NCBI GenBank assembly: GCA_016927185.1
Contig: JAFGND010000008.1
Span: forward strand, 1-31,293
Length of the DNA: 31,293 nt
Origin: Candidatus Coatesiibacteriota bacterium
GTDB lineage: Bacteria; JAFGND01
Direction of reading: 5' to 3'
Made by a program: the position numbers and the translations under genes. Positions 23,911 to 31,293 of this stretch are shown here, one piece after another. Below the pieces are notes generated by a model. It saw only the letters and a list, made by a program, of their open reading frames with translations. It was not told the DNA's origin and did no database searches. The first letter of the stretch is position 1, and the number at the start of each line of letters is the position of its first letter.

Positions 23911-24873
23911 ATGAGTTTACCTTTTATCATTGATGGTCATACGGACATCTTATTGAGAATTGATGTGGAAAAACAAACCAATCTCCAATCTCATCCAGAC
24001 GATTCAATTAAAGGTGGAGTTGGAATGCAGATTACAGCGATATTCACACCTGATGAATACCTGGAAAACGCTTATGATTTTGCTATTAATATACTGGATA
24101 ACCTTTTCTTAATGGTCAAAACTAATCATCCAAAATACTGGATTTACCAAGGTAACAATGATATAAAGAAAATAGAGCAGGAATATAAACAAAGGTTCAA
24201 GGCAAATTATGAGAAGAAGATAGGTTTTCTTGTATCTCTTGAAGGAGCAGAACCATTAGGAGATGATCCTTTCAAGATAGAGGAATTCCATAAGTTAGGT
24301 ATAAGACTGGTTACTATTGCCTGGTCAAGACCAAATGCATTTGGGTGCGGAGTTGGTCCTGCAAATAACCACAAGGGATTGACGTCAAAGGGAAAGCAGC
24401 TTATCAAATTAATGAACAAACTGGGCATTATTATTGATGTGAGCCATCTTAACAGGGAAGGAATCCTGGATACTCTAGAAATATCTGATAAACCTGTTAT
24501 AGCTACACATAGTAATGTATATTCAATTTGTGATAATGCAAGAAACCTTACAGATGATTTAATAAGACTTATTGCAGAAAAGGGAGGTTTTCTTGGAATG
24601 TGCTTTAATCAACCTTTTCTTGTAAAAACTAAACCTGCAAGGATTGAAGATCTTGAGAAACATATAAGATACATGCTGGATAATTTCAGCTCTGATAGTA
24701 TAGCATGGGGAAGTGATTTTGACGGAATAACAGGCTGGCTTTTAGAGATAGAGAATTCTTCAGAAAGGAGAATAATAACTGATTATTTATCAGATAACAT
24801 GCGATTGCCATCTGACATAATTGATAAGATCAATTATAAAAACTGGTTAAGAATTCTTTCCAGGTGCACCTAA
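23911..24873 (+). CDS. Peptidase M19 (membrane dipeptidase family)
   Basis: This encodes 320 residues. The M19 family are binuclear zinc dipeptidases that cleave dipeptides, including D-amino-acid-containing ones. Metal ligands are visible: His and Asp in D-G-H-T-D (residues 8-12), Glu in S-L-E-G-A-E, and His in D-V-S-H-L-N and A-T-H-S-N, followed by D-N-A-R-N-L-T-D-D and S-D-F-D-G, all standard for the family. No signal peptide is present, so it is probably cytoplasmic. AAAGAAAGGG precedes the ATG. It is transcribed divergently from the PAP2 gene across 80 bp, and its TAA abuts the stop codon of the convergent transglutaminase-like gene with no gap. Confidence 0.93.
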   Translation: MSLPFIIDGHTDILLRIDVEKQTNLQSHPDDSIKGGVGMQITAIFTPDEYLENAYDFAINILDNLFLMVKTNHPKYWIYQGNNDIKKIEQEYKQRFKANYEKKIGFLVSLEGAEPLGDDPFKIEEFHKLGIRLVTIAWSRPNAFGCGVGPANNHKGLTSKGKQLIKLMNKLGIIIDVSHLNREGILDTLEISDKPVIATHSNVYSICDNARNLTDDLIRLIAEKGGFLGMCFNQPFLVKTKPARIEDLEKHIRYMLDNFSSDSIAWGSDFDGITGWLLEIENSSERRIITDYLSDNMRLPSDIIDKINYKNWLRILSRCT

Positions 24874-27198
24874 TCACTTAGTCCATATCCATGAAACTGG
24901 ATTTAGCAATCCCAATACTCTTCTCCATAAAGGGACATTGCTTTTTACCCATATATTGATACTATTTTTCAGCTTTTTACATTGATAAGCTTGAAATTCC
25001 TTCCTTGATCTCAGGGGATTTCCAAGTTTGTTGAAAACCTGCAATTTTGTAATCTCAATGAATTCAATGAGACCTATCCTTTCAGCGAATGCAGTTCTGG
25101 TTTCTCCATAATTTCTCACAAAACCTGCTTCTCCCAGTTTATCAAGAGAAGCTCTGTATGAAAGTGCAAGTCTGGATTTCTGGGAATATGAAGGTATCAT
25201 CCTGCGGTAGATCTTGACTGAATACAGCAAAAAAACGGTAATAATAAGAAATAATCCGACAATACTGATAACAGAATGCAAAAGATCAGATATGTTTATA
25301 TCAGGGAGCTGTTGCTTTTTAATTTCCTGATTTGCCTTCTTTTCCATTTCCTGATCCCCTCTAGCCATTTCTCCCATTATTCTCTGCAAATCTTGATCTG
25401 GGGCTTGCAGTTGGTCTTCATCTCTTTTCTCAGGAGATATATCAAAAACAAGCCATCCATAACCCTCTAGATATATTTCAGGCCAGGCATGAGCATTACC
25501 AGATCTTATCAGGATGGAACTTCCTCTTCCGCGATGTTTCTCTGGAACTGTATAACCAGCTCCTACTCTTGACGGTATGTTCTTTGTTCTGAGAAGCATT
25601 ACAAGTGCATGTGCGAAATGAACACAGTATCCTGTCTTGTCACCGAAGAGAAAATGTGCTGTTGGATCTTCATAATCTGCATGAACATTTTTTCTGGAAT
25701 ATGTACCGTTTTTTTCAAGATAGTTTATGAAAATAAGGGAAAGAGCGACTGGATCGTTTCTCCATTCAGGTTTGAGCAGCATTGAAAGAGAGTCAGCAAG
25801 ATGCTTATACCTTATATCATCTGAAGCTAGTGTATAATGTGAAAAGGTCTGCTTGTTCCATTTTGAAGAACCAGCCTTTAATCCAAGAAAATTATTATAA
25901 TTACCATTAAAGGATATACTATTAACTTTGTATGCTCTTGTAAACATCTGTGTATTGGGATTTGTTGTGGAATTATAGATAATACCAGTTGTCAGCCCAA
26001 AAGGTTGTGTATGATCCGCTATCAAAGCTACTGTTGTTTCAACTCTCTTGAAATCCTTCATCTCAAAGTGAAGCGTGTCTATCGGGACTTTTTTTTCAGT
26101 TGAGGGGAAAAAATCAATCAAATCGTTATCTACCGAACCTTCAACAGCTTTGACAAGTTTCCTTCCATTCCAGAGGCTGAATGCAGTTTGTCTGAAGTAA
26201 AACATCTTTGATGGAGGAGTGTATGGATCGTGAAGAATTACTACTGCAACAGGTGCATTTGAAGGTTCGGGGTATTCATTCTTCATTTCAAGCTCGTCCA
26301 TTGAGTTCCTTGATTGCGAATTAGAACCGCCACCTGAAGAGCTTCCTCCATTTTGCTTGTCCTGATCATCTGACTTTCCTGATGACCCTTGTCCCTTTCC
26401 TCTTTGTTGCGATTTTCCTTCCTTTCCCTTTTTTTCCTCATCTTTCTTGCTTTTCTCCTCTTTTCCCTTGCCAGTCAGTCCCAGGCTTGAACGAATGAAG
26501 TGCAGGGGAGTACCTACTTTGCTTATGATGAACAACAGCATCAAAGCAATTACTATAATGATTGTGAAATTCAACCATGGGTGAGGAATTCTTTTTCTTG
26601 AAGTAAGAAGAATAACTAGTGATATTCCAAAAATGCTGCCTAGTATCAGGAAAACAATCAATGGAGAATAGCCTTGCATGAATGCCCAATCTATAAGCTC
26701 CAGTGGTCTATCAAGATTGCCGTCCCTATGATCTGCTATCAAGGCTGTCAGAATAGACGCTGCAATACCTACTTCCAGCAACATGAAAACAGATTTTCTG
26801 ACTGAAAGAGACCTTAGTAATGTTATTGAAAAGAATGGTACTGCAAGCCAGAAAATTAAATCAGAGAACCAGTGCAGGGAATATGCATCAAATGAACTGG
26901 CAAGCAAGAGTGAAGATTTAGCGAAATTGGAAACAAACAAGGTAACTAGCAATAAAAGTACTGCCATTACTGCCATCAGATAGCTGCGAATTTTAGTATG
27001 GGCAAGATACCATCCGCTTATTATTCCAATCCATGAGCTTAGAACAGCAAAAATTGTAATGCTTGCATAGGTTAGCTGTACTGATGCAGAAGCAATAACG
27101 GCTCCCCAGACAAAAAGACTCAGAACAGACAGTAGTATGCCAGGCATTTTTCCATATTTGACACTTGGCACCTGTGAAACAAGTCTTTCTTTTTTCAT
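24874..27198 (-). CDS. Membrane-bound transglutaminase-like protein (TgpA type)
   Basis: This encodes 774 residues. The first 220 or so hold about six to seven membrane helices. A very hydrophilic Lys/Gly/Ser/Gln-rich linker follows (about residues 240-300), then a beta-rich periplasmic region, then the transglutaminase-like core with Cys525 (G-Y-C-V-H-F-A), His570 (N-A-H-A-W-P-E) and Asp586 (V-F-D-I-S) as a complete cysteine-protease-type triad. One more helix near residue 660 leads to a cytoplasmic DUF4129-like tail. Related proteins sit beside DUF58 and MoxR genes, as here with DUF58. The catalytic triad is intact, so activity as a transglutaminase or peptidase on envelope substrates is plausible. 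The start overlaps the DUF58 gene in ATGA. Confidence 0.87.
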   Translation of the reverse strand: MKKERLVSQVPSVKYGKMPGILLSVLSLFVWGAVIASASVQLTYASITIFAVLSSWIGIISGWYLAHTKIRSYLMAVMAVLLLLVTLFVSNFAKSSLLLASSFDAYSLHWFSDLIFWLAVPFFSITLLRSLSVRKSVFMLLEVGIAASILTALIADHRDGNLDRPLELIDWAFMQGYSPLIVFLILGSIFGISLVILLTSRKRIPHPWLNFTIIIVIALMLLFIISKVGTPLHFIRSSLGLTGKGKEEKSKKDEEKKGKEGKSQQRGKGQGSSGKSDDQDKQNGGSSSGGGSNSQSRNSMDELEMKNEYPEPSNAPVAVVILHDPYTPPSKMFYFRQTAFSLWNGRKLVKAVEGSVDNDLIDFFPSTEKKVPIDTLHFEMKDFKRVETTVALIADHTQPFGLTTGIIYNSTTNPNTQMFTRAYKVNSISFNGNYNNFLGLKAGSSKWNKQTFSHYTLASDDIRYKHLADSLSMLLKPEWRNDPVALSLIFINYLEKNGTYSRKNVHADYEDPTAHFLFGDKTGYCVHFAHALVMLLRTKNIPSRVGAGYTVPEKHRGRGSSILIRSGNAHAWPEIYLEGYGWLVFDISPEKRDEDQLQAPDQDLQRIMGEMARGDQEMEKKANQEIKKQQLPDINISDLLHSVISIVGLFLIITVFLLYSVKIYRRMIPSYSQKSRLALSYRASLDKLGEAGFVRNYGETRTAFAERIGLIEFIEITKLQVFNKLGNPLRSRKEFQAYQCKKLKNSINIWVKSNVPLWRRVLGLLNPVSWIWTK

Positions 27199-28460
27199 GT
27201 CCTGGTGATTTTTCCTGTTTGTCTGTTGATAACATTAACCTTTCTTGTAAATTTATTCAACCTGTTCAGAATAGATAAATAGTCATTCTGGCTGAGTTCA
27301 TTCTCTCTGTTGTTGAATATGAATTTCATCCACCAATCAAAAGGTGTTTTTCTGACTTCATTATCCAGAACCATTACAATGGAGACATCAAGGAAAGGAT
27401 CGTTCTTGAGAAGTTCTATTTTTGTCTCCCATTTCCCTTTCCTGCATGGAACAAAAAGCAGCAAATTATGATTACCATGACTTCTTGAAACTTTGAGATA
27501 TGTCTTAAAAAAGCTTATTTCATCATCAATAGGGAAATTACCGCTTTCAGCTATTATATTCAGTGCCTTGTCTACATTATCAGTATAATCAAAAGTTCCA
27601 TCAGCTCCAAATAACCAGTCTTTTCCTAGTAATCCTGATTCTATGACAAATCTGGCAAAACCGGCAGATGCTTCGTCACCTTCTCCATTAAAGAGGAATG
27701 CAGACGTTTTGGGAGCTGAAGCAATTGCTCTTTCAGGTATCCTGACCATAAGCTTTCTGGAATGTGCATATACTTTCCATAGTATCCTTCTTGGGGAATC
27801 TCCTGGAACATATCTTCTCATATCTACCAGATCACCAATCGGTTCTCCCTTGGGGTGAGAAATATCTTCACCTTTTACAAGTGTAGGCAGAACTGTGAAT
27901 GTTGAGAGTTTACCTTTGTTAGGTAGTATTGTAATATTTGTATTGTAAGTGCTTGACCATCTTATTTCTGACAATCCCAGTACATCCGAAAGGACATATT
28001 TCCTCTTGATTACCTGAAAAAGACCTCTTCTGTGAGCAACTATTTCTTCATCCCTGTAAGCACCTTTCCCAGTGTAATTTACGTCAATGAAATCCGGATA
28101 TTCCCAGTAGATTTTCAAAGTAATCAAGGGCCAGTATCTCAACGCAGGAATCTTGTATCCGGTTCTTGAAAGTGCTTCAGTTTCAAAGAATTGAAGGCTT
28201 TCCATGAATTTTCTTCTCATCCTGAATCTTATGATTGCATAACTAACTAAAGTCCATAGAGTTAGCGAAAGAATTAAAGCCCATGATAATAATGTCATGA
28301 CAAAATAAGCAAGGTCAAAGTGTTTCAAGGCAAAATACCAGAAAGCAAATGATGTAAGTGAAATAAGCATTATTCCGAATGAAGTGAATGGGAACTTGTC
28401 AGTTATTTTCCTGTAAATATCTTTGAGCTTTGATATGGCGGACTTTATTTTGTTTTTCAT
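27195..28460 (-). CDS. DUF58 domain membrane protein
   Basis: This encodes 421 residues. Two membrane helices lie near the N terminus (about residues 24-45 and 48-75), followed by a beta-rich region and the DUF58 core signature M-R-R-Y-V-P-G-D-S-P-R-R-I-L-W-K-V-Y-A near residues 210-230. The C-terminal part resembles a von Willebrand A-like fold in related proteins. Members are usually encoded with a MoxR AAA+ ATPase and a transglutaminase-like protein; here the transglutaminase-like gene overlaps by 4 nt downstream but no MoxR gene is found. Function is not established. Confidence 0.88.
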   Translation of the reverse strand: MKNKIKSAISKLKDIYRKITDKFPFTSFGIMLISLTSFAFWYFALKHFDLAYFVMTLLSWALILSLTLWTLVSYAIIRFRMRRKFMESLQFFETEALSRTGYKIPALRYWPLITLKIYWEYPDFIDVNYTGKGAYRDEEIVAHRRGLFQVIKRKYVLSDVLGLSEIRWSSTYNTNITILPNKGKLSTFTVLPTLVKGEDISHPKGEPIGDLVDMRRYVPGDSPRRILWKVYAHSRKLMVRIPERAIASAPKTSAFLFNGEGDEASAGFARFVIESGLLGKDWLFGADGTFDYTDNVDKALNIIAESGNFPIDDEISFFKTYLKVSRSHGNHNLLLFVPCRKGKWETKIELLKNDPFLDVSIVMVLDNEVRKTPFDWWMKFIFNNRENELSQNDYLSILNRLNKFTRKVNVINRQTGKITRT

Positions 28461-28473
28461 GGATTTTGGGAAA

Positions 28474-29004
28474 CTACTTTTTTTCTTTTAACTTGTTTAG
28501 CCTGTTGTTGTTCCTTATTGCAGACAAAGGAGCATCAATAATTGAATAAATGTATGTACCAGATATAATTATTGCAACAGAACCAGTCAGGAAATTATCA
28601 GTTTTTGTTGAATCAGTTTCTCCAAGATAGTTTATCCCAAGTACAATAAGACCGGAATAAATAATTGTTCCGAAAATAATGCCTTTCTTGTAGTCACCAT
28701 TATAGAACTGTCCTGAAGAAGGCAATATGAAGGAACCTATCCCAGCTATCCATGGACTTCTCAGTTTAGATGAATCGTACAATTGTGTTGATTTTATTTC
28801 CTTGATTATTGATTTATCAATGAGGAATTCCTTGCCATCCCATGTTTTGAATAATATCTTGCCTTTTTCAGTAGTGGGAAAGCTTTTCCCCTTGAGGGTA
28901 ATTCCGTCAGTAAAAATTATCTGCTCTTCTTCTTCAAGCTTATATGCATGAATAAATGACATGAAAACAAGAATTATTAAAATTTCATACTTCAGCAATG
29001 TCAA
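28474..29004 (-). CDS. Small secreted or membrane protein (DUF5683-like motif), TTG start
   Basis: This encodes 176 residues if translation starts at TTG 29004, which lies 1 nt after the upstream stop with AAGGA about 7 nt before it. An ATG further upstream (29064) would overlap the phosphatase gene and lacks a signal sequence at its start. From the TTG the product begins with a typical signal peptide of about 20 residues. Residues about 30-80 form a small beta-rich region. The C-terminal half carries W-I-A-G-I-G-S-F-I-L-P-S-S-G-Q-F-Y-N-G-D-Y-K-K-G (a pattern of DUF5683/TM2-like proteins) and two to three membrane helices. No function is known to me. It is embedded in a five-gene minus-strand run. 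Confidence 0.65.
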   Translation of the reverse strand: MTLLKYEILIILVFMSFIHAYKLEEEEQIIFTDGITLKGKSFPTTEKGKILFKTWDGKEFLIDKSIIKEIKSTQLYDSSKLRSPWIAGIGSFILPSSGQFYNGDYKKGIIFGTIIYSGLIVLGINYLGETDSTKTDNFLTGSVAIIISGTYIYSIIDAPLSAIRNNNRLNKLKEKK

Positions 29005-29005
29005 T

Positions 29006-29899
29006 TTAAATCCTTGGTTTTCTTGGGGCAAATGAAATCTCGCTAATATCTTTACTAAGAACACCTTGCTTCAAAGTTTCAATTCTGCCTTCCTCATTAA
29101 TTATTGTAATATCTGGTTCAAACAATCCTTTCAGGGAATTTCTCTCCTTGAAAGGTTGATCCTCTTTCACGAATAATCCATTATCAACGTATAGATGTTT
29201 CCCGCGGAGTGTTATTTTTTCCTGCGGGGTATGCCCGACAATCTGGGGAAACCTGTCTGAAATGTGATTTCTTGTCCAAACAGTATTGAAAACGGGATGA
29301 TCAAACTGTTTTTTTCTGTAAGCTTCTTCAAAAACATTATTCAGATTATTGGTGATTTCTATGACTGACATATCATCCCAACTCAATTGATTGATCAGCT
29401 CATCAGTAATTCCTGCATGTGTAAGAAGCCAGCCGAATTCTGAATGAGCAAGCTTAATCCTGCCAAGATTTACCCATTTAATTACAAGTGACCTGTATTT
29501 CCTCATATACTTGAACAGTGTATCAACAATCGCTTTCTCTTTTTGATTTCCTTTAATCAAACCTGTCACGAGTTGCAGGCAGTCATAGGATTTCAAAGAA
29601 AGTGACTTCCCTGTATCCTTTTTATAGAACTCCCTCAAGGATGATATTCTGTTATTGTAGATAATATGGAAATAGTCCTCCTGAAGATAGAATAGCTCAT
29701 GGTTACCAAGCAGAATTGTCATGTTATATTTCTTGAACATATCCTCCAGCATTTTGCAGACTTCTTCATGCTCGCCACCTCTATCCAGAAAGTCTCCTAC
29801 CTGTATTATCTTGTCTTCATCAGTTATCCGGATTTTATCAAGAAGCTTGAGGATATTGGAATGAGCATGAATATCACCGATCACGATTAATCTTTTCAT
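29006..29899 (-). CDS. Calcineurin-like metallophosphatase (bacterial Ser/Thr phosphatase type)
   Basis: This encodes 297 residues. The binuclear metal motifs appear in order: G-D-I-H-A-H (residues 8-13), G-D-F-L-D-R-G, G-N-H-E-L, then T-H-A-G-I and G-H-T-P, the pattern of PPP-type Ser/Thr protein phosphatases and their bacterial relatives (PrpE, ApaH-like). No signal peptide or membrane helix is seen, so it acts in the cytoplasm. Possible substrates are phosphoproteins or dinucleoside polyphosphates; the sequence does not distinguish. It lies 9 nt after the GTPase gene. Its stop is 1 nt before the next gene's TTG. Confidence 0.9.
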   Translation of the reverse strand: MKRLIVIGDIHAHSNILKLLDKIRITDEDKIIQVGDFLDRGGEHEEVCKMLEDMFKKYNMTILLGNHELFYLQEDYFHIIYNNRISSLREFYKKDTGKSLSLKSYDCLQLVTGLIKGNQKEKAIVDTLFKYMRKYRSLVIKWVNLGRIKLAHSEFGWLLTHAGITDELINQLSWDDMSVIEITNNLNNVFEEAYRKKQFDHPVFNTVWTRNHISDRFPQIVGHTPQEKITLRGKHLYVDNGLFVKEDQPFKERNSLKGLFEPDITIINEEGRIETLKQGVLSKDISEISFAPRKPRI

Positions 29900-29908
29900 A
29901 TACAGCCT

Positions 29909-30889
29909 TTACAAATGGAGTTCAATAACATCACCTTCATTGAGAATATAATCTTTTGCAACCTGCTGACCTTCAAAGCAGACCTTTCCCCAAATCCTTG
30001 CAAATTTAAGATTTTCAGAGAAATCCTTGTGAACCGCTTGTGCAAAGTCCAGTAATGTGTCACCTTTTTTCATTACAAAAGGTTGATCCATATCTGGTTT
30101 CTTGCCAGGGATTTTTGAATAAACTCTCAAAATATTCAACAAATTGTAAATCTTTTCCTTAAATCCTTCATACTTCCCGGGATCAGTTGCTGAAAATTTC
30201 AAAACATCAACAGGTTTTGAAGCATCAACAAGAAGATTAAATAATTCCTCATCATAATTTATATCAAATTTTGTGCCAAGAACTAAAGCTGGTTTCGCAG
30301 GAAGAGTTTCAGCAACAGGATCATACTGAAGAAAACCAGGAATATTCAAATGATATGAATGGAGTTTGCTTTTCAGAAACTCAAGATCCGATAAGAAATC
30401 ACTTGTTAAATCAATTAATAACAGGTACAGATCTCCTCTCTTGACTATATCTGCAACCCAGGTTTCCATATATTCCTTGCTGAATGGAGGCAGATCAATA
30501 AGCTGGAAGAATATATCCTTATAGGGCATCATTGCAGGAAAGGGAATTCTTGTTGTATATTCATATTCAGCTACTTCTGTTTTTGAATTAGTGAATGCAG
30601 ATACGAGTGATGATTTTCCTGAATTTGGAAGTCCAATAACCGGGATTTGTCCTGCACCTTCCTTTGGTATTGTATATGTAAAACCTCGTTTCTTTGACTT
30701 ACTCGCTTCAAGTTCTGCTTTGAGTTTGGACATTCTTCTCTTGATATCTGCCTGCATCTTCTCAGTGCCTTTATGTTTGGGAAGAAGTGCCCACATTTCT
30801 TCAAGGGCAGCAATTTTTTCAGGCAATTCTTTTGCCTGAAAAAAGCGTTTTTCAGCATCAATATACATTGGACTGACGTTTGCAGGCAT
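29909..30889 (-). CDS. TGS-domain GTPase (Obg/DRG-like)
   Basis: This encodes 326 residues. An N-terminal helical region (residues 1-65) with P-K-H-K-G-T-E-K is shared with DRG-type GTPases. The G domain has the P-loop G-L-P-N-S-G-K-S-S (residues 86-94), a G3 box D-L-P-P, and a G4 box T-K-F-D. The C-terminal 75 residues are a TGS domain ending G-D-V-I-E-L. Related proteins bind ribosomes or RNA. The G3 box has Pro where the usual D-x-x-G has Gly, which may be a subfamily trait. The start M-P-A-N-V-S-P matches the family and is preceded by AAAAGGGA. It heads the five-gene minus-strand operon. Confidence 0.9.
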   Translation of the reverse strand: MPANVSPMYIDAEKRFFQAKELPEKIAALEEMWALLPKHKGTEKMQADIKRRMSKLKAELEASKSKKRGFTYTIPKEGAGQIPVIGLPNSGKSSLVSAFTNSKTEVAEYEYTTRIPFPAMMPYKDIFFQLIDLPPFSKEYMETWVADIVKRGDLYLLLIDLTSDFLSDLEFLKSKLHSYHLNIPGFLQYDPVAETLPAKPALVLGTKFDINYDEELFNLLVDASKPVDVLKFSATDPGKYEGFKEKIYNLLNILRVYSKIPGKKPDMDQPFVMKKGDTLLDFAQAVHKDFSENLKFARIWGKVCFEGQQVAKDYILNEGDVIELHL

Positions 30890-30949
30890 GAGCCAAGTCC
30901 CTTTTTATATATATCAATAAGTCAAGGATTTTATTGAAAATGCAACTGA

Positions 30950-30978
30950 TTGAATGCATACAATGTCTTGCTTATAAT
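30950..30978 (+). promoter_or_regulatory. Sigma70-like promoter upstream of the last gene
   Basis: TTGAAT (30950-30955) and a perfect TATAAT (30973-30978) are separated by exactly 17 bp. It is the best promoter match I see in the window and points at the gene starting at 31087. Confidence 0.6.
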
Positions 30979-30999
30979 TAATATATTTTGTGAATCTGA

Positions 31000-31026
31000 T
31001 TGACAAATATTGCATGATTGTATCTT
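31000..31026 (+). promoter_or_regulatory. Possible second promoter in tandem
   Basis: TTGACA (31000-31005) is followed by TATCTT (31021-31026) after 15 bp, a short spacer. It lies closer to the gene at 31087 than the stronger promoter and may be an alternative start. Confidence 0.3.
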
Positions 31027-31086
31027 AAATAATTATGAAATACAAAATGCAGAAACTCAATAAAAAGATAATCTAAGGAGCATAGA

Positions 31087-31293
31087 ATGCGCATCTTTAT
31101 AATGATTTTGGTGGGATTTTCGGTGCTTTGGGGAGAGCATTTCTGGTCAGATTTCAGAAGCAATTGCAGACAGGATGGACTTGCTAAATGTGTCGGCCCA
31201 AGGGATCCTAATTTTTTATGGGAAATTACTTTCAAACCAACAGGTAATAATGAAAGTACCCCAGAAAATAAAAGTATTGGATTCTATACCCCC
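31087..31293 (+). CDS. Secreted protein, probable PQQ-like propeller, 3' truncated
   Basis: The reading frame is open for 69 codons to the window edge. AAGGAG lies 8 nt before the ATG. The N terminus is a signal peptide (about residues 1-16). The mature start, F-W-S-D-F-R-S-N-C-R-Q-D-G-L then P-R-D-P-N-F-L-W-E-I, has the spacing often seen at the entry of PQQ-like propellers, where W-x-x-F-R, a G and a later L-x-W occur. Two cysteines (C-R and K-C) are nearby. The family call is inference from a short piece. It is divergent from the GTPase operon across 197 bp that holds two candidate promoters. Confidence 0.6.
   Translation, partial: MRIFIMILVGFSVLWGEHFWSDFRSNCRQDGLAKCVGPRDPNFLWEITFKPTGNNESTPENKSIGFYTP

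Overview
The window is 31.3 kb of AT-rich, densely packed bacterial chromosome. By eye it is strongly enriched in AGA/AGG and ATA codons. It has no rRNA, tRNA, insertion sequence, phage gene or CRISPR array that I can see. Three things point to an anaerobic or fermentative Gram-negative bacterium of the FCB superphylum or a neighbouring candidate phylum: a PorV-like outer-membrane barrel, a beta-propeller protein with a type IX secretion (Por) sorting domain at its C terminus, and an NfnAB-type electron-bifurcating flavoprotein pair. The genus cannot be named from this sequence.

Layout. (1) 1-2299, plus strand: the end of a TonB/AgmX-type C-terminal domain, a lipoprotein with a similar domain, and an outer-membrane barrel built from two tandem homologous halves. 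(2) 2450-6760, plus: a fatty-acid synthesis operon (small membrane protein, fabD, fabG, acpP, fabF, rnc) behind a sigma70-like promoter. (3) 6828-8271, plus: a coiled-coil lipoprotein and a secreted coiled-coil/LysM-like protein, closed by a strong terminator. (4) 8383-12584, plus: GH57 4-alpha-glucanotransferase, glgC and glyQ. (5) 12683-14904, plus: NfnA/NfnB-like genes. (6) 14928-21081, plus: rpmF-plsX-fabH, then a PorV-like protein, a Gfo/Idh oxidoreductase, a DUF1385 membrane protein and prfA, ending in a terminator shared with the convergent gene. (7) 21106-23830, minus: the T9SS-tagged eight-repeat propeller, a PspA/IM30-like protein and a PAP2 phosphatase. (8) 23911-24873, plus: an M19 dipeptidase. 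(9) 24874-30889, minus: a five-gene run of TGS GTPase, metallophosphatase, small membrane protein, DUF58 protein and transglutaminase-like membrane protein. (10) 31087 to the end, plus: the start of a secreted protein that looks like another propeller.

How the genes fit together. The rpmF-plsX-fabH and fabDG-acpP-fabF-rnc blocks together make up the usual bacterial fatty-acid cluster, but here they are separated by about 8 kb of glycogen, tRNA-charging and redox genes. Many junctions overlap by 1-8 nt or lie within a few nt, which implies translational coupling. Envelope themes recur: TonB-like domains, barrels, a LysM-like protein, PspA, PAP2, a transglutaminase-like protein and T9SS cargo. 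Active-site residues could be placed for FabD, FabG, AcpP, FabF, FabH, the GH57 enzyme and the transglutaminase-like protein.

I found no single clearly novel machine. The best candidates for undescribed biology are the TonB-like/duplicated-barrel trio at the left end, with a predicted five-codon minigene in its leader, and the lipoprotein/LysM pair, whose coiled coils share a motif. No intergenic gap exceeds about 200 bp.
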